From HLUCCA09 sp038757905 (GTDB taxonomy: Bacteria; Pseudomonadota; Alphaproteobacteria; Rhodobacterales; Rhodobacteraceae): a stretch of 13,089 nt of DNA. The notes beneath the pieces are model-generated. The model saw only the letters and a list, made by a program, of their open reading frames with translations. It was not told where the DNA came from and ran no database searches. The translations under genes and the position numbers were made by a program. The first letter of the stretch is position 1; each line of letters starts with the position of its first letter. Below are positions 8,699 to 13,089 of this stretch, piece by piece. The DNA is taken from positions 1-13,089 of the forward strand of contig JBCDGG010000145.1 in NCBI GenBank assembly GCA_038757905.1, given 5' to 3'.

Positions 8699-8711
8699 CA
8701 TGCGTTACGAT
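8683..8711 (+). promoter_or_regulatory. Candidate sigma-70-type promoter ahead of the channel-tssB pair
   Basis: TTGCCG (8683-8688) and TACGAT (8706-8711) are separated by exactly 17 bases and each match the consensus at four of six positions. They sit in the 85-base gap before the channel gene, the longest gap after the one following hcp. If real, the channel and the long tssB could be transcribed independently of the upstream T6SS genes. Matches this weak occur by chance. Confidence 0.3.
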
Positions 8712-8744
8712 GCGCGCCACCTAGGCCCGCAACCCGGATAGACG

Positions 8745-9599
8745 ATGGTTCAAACCGCGACTTCAGATGACGCAACGTTCAGGGCCAAGCTCATCGCTTG
8801 GCTTGAGCAGCAATGGGTCAAGAACGCGATCCTTGCGATCATCATCTTCAACTCGATTACGCTCGGTCTGGCCACGTCCGACAGCCTTTCGGCGAGCTAC
8901 GGCACGGCCTTCCGGATCATCGATCAGGTCGTGCTGGCGATTTTCACGATCGAGGTCTCCCTGAAGCTGGTCGCCTATCGGTGGTCGTTCTTCCGAAGCG
9001 CCTGGAACATCTTCGATCTGGTCATCGTCCTCATCGGGCTGATGCCGCAAAGCGGCAACCTGACAGCCCTGCGGGGCCTGCGCGTGATCCGGGCCATGCG
9101 GCTTCTGTCGATGTTCCCGCAGATGCGCGCCGTCATCCAGGCGTTGCTGGATGCGTTGCCGGGGATGGGCGGCATCATCCTGATGCTATCGATCATCTAT
9201 TACGTCTTCGGCGTCATGGCGACGTTCATGTATGGCGACATGTTCGACGAGTGGTTCGGGACGGTGGGCCGCTCCGTCTACTCGCTCTTTCAGATCATGA
9301 CGCTCGAAAGCTGGTCGATGGGGATCGTGCGCCCCGTGATGAAGGAGTTCCCGGGCGCCTGGGCGTTCTTCGTGCCCTTCATCATCATCACGGCATTCTC
9401 GGTGCTGAACCTCTTCATCGGCCTGCTCGTGAATACGATGCAGGCCGCCGTCGAGGAGGAGACGGAGGCCGAGATCGAGAAGCTGCGCGACCTTGTCCGG
9501 GAAGAGAACGATAAGGTTGCGGCCGAGGTCTCGTCGCTGCGGGAAGAGATCTCTCTCTTGCGCACCGAGCTTGCCCGCGCGCGGGGGGGCGACCCATGA
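8745..9599 (+). CDS. Voltage-gated sodium channel, BacNav (NaChBac) family, inside the T6SS operon
   Basis: This 284-residue protein has the single-domain 6TM architecture of bacterial Na+ channels. S1 is about 26-43, S2 about 55-77 (acidic E70), S3 about 87-101 (D91), and S4 carries R110, R113, R116 and R119 at three-residue spacing. S5 is about 141-163. The pore has TLESWSM at 186-192, followed by GIVRP; E188 with ESW is the selectivity filter of Na+-selective family members. S6 is about 206-232, and the C-terminal tail 237-280 is a heptad-patterned coiled coil (IEKLRDLV, VSSLREEISLLRTEL) like the one that tetramerises BacNav channels. All hallmark residues appear intact, so a functional voltage-gated cation channel in the inner membrane is expected. 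The stop overlaps the tssB ATG by four bases. Such a gene is not a known T6SS component. A G7 run at 9583-9589 lies just before the stop. Confidence 0.95.
   Translation: MVQTATSDDATFRAKLIAWLEQQWVKNAILAIIIFNSITLGLATSDSLSASYGTAFRIIDQVVLAIFTIEVSLKLVAYRWSFFRSAWNIFDLVIVLIGLMPQSGNLTALRGLRVIRAMRLLSMFPQMRAVIQALLDALPGMGGIILMLSIIYYVFGVMATFMYGDMFDEWFGTVGRSVYSLFQIMTLESWSMGIVRPVMKEFPGAWAFFVPFIIITAFSVLNLFIGLLVNTMQAAVEEETEAEIEKLRDLVREENDKVAAEVSSLREEISLLRTELARARGGDP
9583..9590 (+). promoter_or_regulatory. G7-C slippery-like run at the channel/tssB junction
   Basis: Seven Gs followed by C include G-GGG-GGC in the channel frame, which fits the X-XXY-YYZ pattern of -1 slip sites. A -1 shift here enters the tssB frame with no stop before its ATG (CGA CCC ATG), which would join the channel to TssB. 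A 5-bp stem with a 4-base loop (9621-9625 with 9630-9634) lies about 30 bases downstream, farther than usual stimulators. The run is seen; its use is speculative. It may simply act as a purine-rich ribosome contact for tssB. Confidence 0.2.
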
Positions 9600-12500
9600 G
9601 CAGCGGACAGAAGTTCATCTCGCGCAATCGCGCGCCGCGCGTGCAGATCGAGTACGATGTGGAGCTTTACGGCGCGTCGAAGAAGGTTCAGCTGCCCTTC
9701 GTGATGGGGGTCTTCGCCGATCTCGCGGGCAAGACCGAGCAGCCCGCGGTGGGCGACCGCAAGTTCCTTGAGATCGACGTGGACAACTTCAACGAGCGGA
9801 TGAAGACCGTCGCGCCGTCCGCGCGCTTTTCCGTTCCGAACACGCTGACCGGTGACGGGAACCTCGCGGTCGATCTCACGTTCGAGAGCCTCGACGACTT
9901 CGCGCCAGCGGCGATCGCGCAGAAGGTCGATGCCTTGCGCCCCTTGCTGGAGGCGCGGCAACGGCTGGACAATCTGCTGACCTACATGGACGGCAAGGCC
10001 GGGGCGGAGGCGCTGATCGAGAGCATCCTGGCGGATCGGACGTTGCTCGGATCCTTGGCGGAGGGCGGCGCAAACGGAGCGGATGTCGACGCGGCGCTGG
10101 AATCGCTCCGTTCCAAGATGCCCGATGCGCCCAAGGCGGCCGATCCCGCGGCGGGCGACGTGCTCGCCGATCTGGCCGCGCGCCCCGTGGAAGAAGCCCC
10201 GGCCGGCCCCACGGCCGACGACGTTCTGGGCGGTATCGAGCGGACGGCGGCGCCCGATCCGGGTGACCCCGGGGCCGAGCGGGACGCCGCGCTCGACGGC
10301 CTGCGGGCAGCGGCGCCCACCGATGCACCCCCGGCGGACAGCTCGGCCGATGTCCTTTCGGGCCTCGCTGCCGCCGCCCCGGAGGTTCCGGCCGAGCAGG
10401 ACACCTCTGCCGATGTCCTGTCTGGGCTGGCGAGCCAGAAAGTGGAAGCGGCCCCCACCGGCCCCAGCGCCGACGATGTGCTCGGCGGCCTTGAAGCCCC
10501 GCCGCCCGAGCCCGATGCTGCGGACACCAGCGGCGACGTCCTGGGTTCCCTCGCCGACGCCGCCCCCGCGCCCGTGGAAGAGACCGACACGGTAGGCGAC
10601 GTGCTCAGCGGCCTGGAAGCCCCGCCGCCCGAGCCAGAGGCCGCGAACGCCAGCGCCGACGTTCTCGGCTCCCTCGCCGACGCCGCCCCCGAGCCAGAGG
10701 AAGAGACGGACACCGTTGGTGATGTGCTCGGCGGCCTGGAGGCCCCGCCGCCCGAGGCCGAGGCTACGGACACCAGCGCCGACGTCCTGGGTTCCCTCGC
10801 CGACGCCGCCCCGGAGCCCGTGGAGGAGACCGACACGGTCGGCGACGTGCTCAGCGGTTTGGAAGCCCCGCCGCCCGCGCCAGAGGCTACGGACACCAGC
10901 GGCGACGTTCTCGACTCCCTCGCCGATGCCGCCCCCGAGCCGGAGGAAGAGACGGACACCGTTGGCGATGTCCTCGGCGGCCTGGAAGCCCCGCCGCCCG
11001 AGCCCGAAGAAGCGGATGCACTCGGTGACGTGCTCAGCGGCCTGGAAGCCCCGCCGCCCGAGCCTGAGGCCACGGACATCAGCGCCGACGTTCTCGGCTC
11101 CCTCGCCGACGCCGCCCCCGAGCCGGAGGAAGAGATGGACACCGTTGGCGATGTCCTCGGCGGTTTGGAAGCCCCGCCACCCGAGCCTGAAGAAGCGGAC
11201 GCACTCGGTAACGTGCTCAGCGGCCTGGAAGCCCCGCCGCCGGAGCAAGAGGCCGCAGATACCAGCGGCGACGTTCTCGACTCCCTTGCCGAGGCGGTTC
11301 CCGAGCCGGAAGAGGAGACGGACACCGTCGGTGACGTTCTGGGTGGCTTGGAGGCTCCGCCGCCCGCGCCTGAAGCTGAGGACAGCAGCGCCGGCGTTCT
11401 CGGCTCGCTCGCCGACGCGGCCCCCGAACCGGAGGAAGAGACCGACACCGTTGGCGATGTGCTCGGTGGCCTGGAGGCCCCGCCGCCGGAGATTGAAGAG
11501 ACAGATACGGTTGGCGATGTCCTTGGTGGTTTGGAAGCCCCGCCGCCCGCGCCAGAGGAGACGGACACCGTCGGGGACGTCCTGGGCGGTCTGGAGGCTC
11601 CGTCGCCGGAGCCGGGAACGCCCTCGGCTGAGGAGGCGCTGGATGACCTCCTGGCCGAGACCGGTGCCAGCCCGGTCGCCGAGGCGGCGGCCGCAGACCC
11701 GGCGGGGGGCATGGCGTCCGACGCGCCGTCCGAGCTGGACGATCTGCTCGGAGACCTCGATGCCGAGCCGGTCGGCACGCCGGAGAGCGCTGCGGCGGCC
11801 ATGGGCGAGACGGCGGACACGGGCGGCGATCTCGACGACCTACTGGGCGATCTGGAGGACGCCGCTGTTGCGACCGGCGCGTCAGGCGTTTCAGACGAGC
11901 AAGACGCGCCAGGCAGTGCGGACCGCGTGAGTGGCGGGGCAGAAGATGCCGCTGTTACGGACGATGCGGATACCGCCCTGTCCTCATCCCCGTCCGCCAC
12001 GCAGGGGGCTGCTGGAGAAGACGCCGCATCGGGCCCGTCCGGCGCGCCGGTGGAAGCGGCCTCCGCGTCCTCGGATCTCGACGATCTGATGGCGGACCTT
12101 GAGGGAGAGGCGGCGCCGGTTGGCGACGATCCCACGGCGGGGCCGCAGGCCGACACCGTTGCTGCTGAGACACCGGACAGCGCCATCGCGCCCGCGACGC
12201 AGAAGGCCGCACCGTCCGCGCCCGACGATAGTGATCTCGCCGCAGTGCCGCCGCCCGGGGCACCCTCGGAAGCGGTGGCAGCGGACCCGGCGCCCGCGGA
12301 TGTGCCGGAGACTTCTGGATCGGATCTCGATGATCTGCTGGCCGATTTGGACGAGGCGGATCCAGCGGCGGCGCCATCCGCATCGCCGACGGAATCCGAG
12401 CCCGCCCTGTCGGAGGATGACGGCGCAACGCCCGATCCGGCGAGTGGCGCGGCCGAGCCCGCCGCGGCCGCCACGGATCTGGACGACTTGCTTGCAGATC

Positions 12501-13089
12501 TGGACGGCGACACGCCCGAAGCAGCCGAGCCAGAGGCCCCGGATGCGGAGCCCGCCGCAGCCGCATCAGACTTGGACGGTCTTTTGGGCGATCTGGACGA
12601 CGATACGACCGCGGCGGCAGCGTCCGAGCCCTCGGCGGAGGAGCCCGCCGCTGCCGCGTCGGATCTCGACGATCTGATGGCCGATCTGGACGACGACACG
12701 CCCGGGGCGGCGGAGCCCGAGACCCCCGCTGGGGAGCCCGCTGCTGCGACGTCGGATCTCGACGATTTGCTGGCCGATCTGGATGGCGATACGCCCGGAG
12801 CGTCCGAGCCCGAGGCCCCCGCTGCCGATTCTGCCGCCGCGATCTCAGACCTCGACGATCTGCTCGCTGATCTGGATGGCGATACGCCCGGAGCGGCGGA
12901 GCCCGAGGCCCCCGCTGCGGAGCCCGCCGCTGCGACGCCGGATCTCGACGATCTGCTGGCGGATCTGGATGGCGACACGCCCGGAGCGGCGGAGCCAGAG
13001 GCCCCCGCTGCGGAGCCTGCCGCCGCGACCTCAGATCTCGACGACTTGCTGGCGGATCTGGATGGCGATGCGCCCGGAGCGGCGGAGCC
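9596..13089 (+). CDS. tssB: T6SS sheath small subunit TssB with a giant acidic repeat tail (3' partial)
   Basis: The ATG at 9596 overlaps the channel stop and the frame stays open to the window edge: 1164 complete codons and no stop. Residues 1-160 are a complete TssB/VipA domain: RAPRVQIEYDVE at 12-23, LPFVMGVFADLAG at 33-45, KFLEIDVDNFNERM at 56-69, the PSARFSVPNTL region around 74-84, and the terminal helix ALIESILADRTLLGSLA (139-155). TssB normally ends near here, at about 160-180 residues. Instead the protein continues as an Ala/Pro/Asp/Glu-rich tail with only seven Lys/Arg in residues 181-1164 and no Phe, Tyr, Trp, Cys or His that I can find. The tail is built of two repeat classes, described separately. 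TssB and TssC form the contractile sheath, and C-terminal fluorescent-protein fusions to VipA work in Vibrio cholerae, so a tail there could project from the sheath surface. tssC is not seen in the window. Confidence 0.93.
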   Translation, partial: MSSGQKFISRNRAPRVQIEYDVELYGASKKVQLPFVMGVFADLAGKTEQPAVGDRKFLEIDVDNFNERMKTVAPSARFSVPNTLTGDGNLAVDLTFESLDDFAPAAIAQKVDALRPLLEARQRLDNLLTYMDGKAGAEALIESILADRTLLGSLAEGGANGADVDAALESLRSKMPDAPKAADPAAGDVLADLAARPVEEAPAGPTADDVLGGIERTAAPDPGDPGAERDAALDGLRAAAPTDAPPADSSADVLSGLAAAAPEVPAEQDTSADVLSGLASQKVEAAPTGPSADDVLGGLEAPPPEPDAADTSGDVLGSLADAAPAPVEETDTVGDVLSGLEAPPPEPEAANASADVLGSLADAAPEPEEETDTVGDVLGGLEAPPPEAEATDTSADVLGSLADAAPEPVEETDTVGDVLSGLEAPPPAPEATDTSGDVLDSLADAAPEPEEETDTVGDVLGGLEAPPPEPEEADALGDVLSGLEAPPPEPEATDISADVLGSLADAAPEPEEEMDTVGDVLGGLEAPPPEPEEADALGNVLSGLEAPPPEQEAADTSGDVLDSLAEAVPEPEEETDTVGDVLGGLEAPPPAPEAEDSSAGVLGSLADAAPEPEEETDTVGDVLGGLEAPPPEIEETDTVGDVLGGLEAPPPAPEETDTVGDVLGGLEAPSPEPGTPSAEEALDDLLAETGASPVAEAAAADPAGGMASDAPSELDDLLGDLDAEPVGTPESAAAAMGETADTGGDLDDLLGDLEDAAVATGASGVSDEQDAPGSADRVSGGAEDAAVTDDADTALSSSPSATQGAAGEDAASGPSGAPVEAASASSDLDDLMADLEGEAAPVGDDPTAGPQADTVAAETPDSAIAPATQKAAPSAPDDSDLAAVPPPGAPSEAVAADPAPADVPETSGSDLDDLLADLDEADPAAAPSASPTESEPALSEDDGATPDPASGAAEPAAAATDLDDLLADLDGDTPEAAEPEAPDAEPAAAASDLDGLLGDLDDDTTAAAASEPSAEEPAAAASDLDDLMADLDDDTPGAAEPETPAGEPAAATSDLDDLLADLDGDTPGASEPEAPAADSAAAISDLDDLLADLDGDTPGAAEPEAPAAEPAAATPDLDDLLADLDGDTPGAAEPEAPAAEPAAATSDLDDLLADLDGDAPGAAE
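10154..10471 (+). repeat. Divergent entry units of the TssB tail repeats
   Basis: Residues 187-292 hold irregular early copies of the tail motif: GDVLADLA, DDVLGGIE, AALDGLRA, ADVLSGLAA and ADVLSGLAS, separated by Ala/Pro linkers. Most of the few Arg/Lys residues of the tail lie here. They look like older, degraded members of block A. Confidence 0.7.
10472..11614 (+). repeat. Block A: 19 tandem units of about 20 residues (DVLxxLE/A type)
   Basis: Residues 293-673 consist of 19 consecutive units in two flavours: a 20-residue form starting GDVLGGLEAPPPEPE and a 21-residue form starting ADVLGSLADAAPEPEEE. They often alternate as a 41-residue (123-bp) dimer. A three-unit block of 61 residues (183 bp) starting at 10964 recurs starting at 11147. 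Every unit keeps a short amphipathic core, D-V-L-x-x-L, followed by a Pro/Glu linker. Block A contains no Lys or Arg. Copies differ largely at third codon positions. Confidence 0.93.
11636..13089 (+). repeat. Block B: LDDLLADLD repeats, becoming an exact 93-bp array
   Basis: The motif L-D-D-L-[LM]-x-[DE]-[LT] begins at residue 682 and recurs at 713, 745, 827, 910, 961, 992, 1023, 1054, 1085, 1116 and 1147 (12 copies; 992 reads LDGLL). The first five spacings vary from 31 to 83 residues. From residue 961 (position 12476) the spacing is exactly 31 residues, or 93 bp, for seven units, the last cut by the window edge. The core is DLDDLLADLDGDTPG followed by an Ala/Pro/Glu linker. The strict register and high similarity of the last units suggest recent tandem duplication. 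The array probably continues past 13089. Confidence 0.93.

Noticed and set aside
8657..8700. Rho-independent terminator after the Lys-rich gene
   Set aside because: The T tract lies inside the 25-base loop and nothing T-rich follows the stem.
9982..12978. A 998-codon antisense open frame, rich in Ser, Ala and Arg, opposite the TssB tail
   Set aside because: It mirrors the repetitive high-GC codons of the + strand gene. The + frame joins a recognisable TssB domain and shows silent third-base variation, so the antisense frame is a shadow.
12755..13089. DxDxD pattern in ADLDGDTPG as an EF-hand or dockerin-like calcium site
   Set aside because: The loop lacks the Gly at position 6, the hydrophobic residue at position 8 and the final Glu at position 12. 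Weak cation binding by an acidic tail is possible, but no true EF-hand is visible.
10472..13089. CRISPR array or noncoding satellite repeat
   Set aside because: Unit lengths are multiples of three, there are no unique spacers, the repeats are inexact and differ mainly at third codon positions, and one frame stays open throughout. This is coding repeat.

Overview
This window carries most of a type VI secretion system (T6SS) operon, all on the + strand. High GC, the gene content and a bacterial voltage-gated sodium channel of the kind known from marine alphaproteobacteria suggest an alphaproteobacterium (Rhodobacterales or Rhizobiales-like). That placement is inference, since no 16S or other phylogenetic marker is present.

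Layout. Positions 48-7610 hold six standard T6SS genes packed tightly: tssD/hcp (inner tube), tagJ (sheath/ClpV accessory protein), tssE, tssF and tssG (baseplate wedge) and tssH/clpV (sheath-recycling AAA+ ATPase). The order hcp-tagJ-tssE-tssF-tssG-clpV is that of Pseudomonas aeruginosa HSI-I. A stem-loop lies between hcp and tagJ and may set the high tube-to-machine expression ratio.

The second part is unusual. At 7646-8659 is a very lysine-rich 337-residue protein I do not recognise. At 8745-9599 is a six-transmembrane voltage-gated Na+ channel (BacNav/NaChBac family) with an intact RxxRxxRxxR voltage sensor and a TLESWSM selectivity filter. Its stop codon overlaps the start of the next gene. 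That gene, open from 9596 to the window edge, begins with a complete TssB sheath domain (about residues 1-160) and continues as an acidic, low-complexity tail of about 1000 residues or more, still without a stop at 13089. The tail has two repeat blocks: about 20-residue units built on D-V-L-x-x-L-E/A (block A), then LDDLLADL units that settle into an exact 31-residue (93-bp) period (block B).

How it may work together. Hcp, TssE/F/G and ClpV are ordinary parts of the contractile injection machine, and TagJ is known to touch both TssB and ClpV. The novelty is the trio between clpV and the window end: a polycationic soluble protein, a voltage-gated cation channel and a sheath subunit with a huge polyanionic repeat tail. 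I read it as a candidate undescribed module coupling membrane ion flux or electrostatics to sheath assembly or recycling. That reading is inference; the gene order, overlaps, motifs and repeats are visible in the sequence.

There is no gene-free stretch above 300 bases. tssC, tssA, tssJ/K/L/M and vgrG are not in the window.
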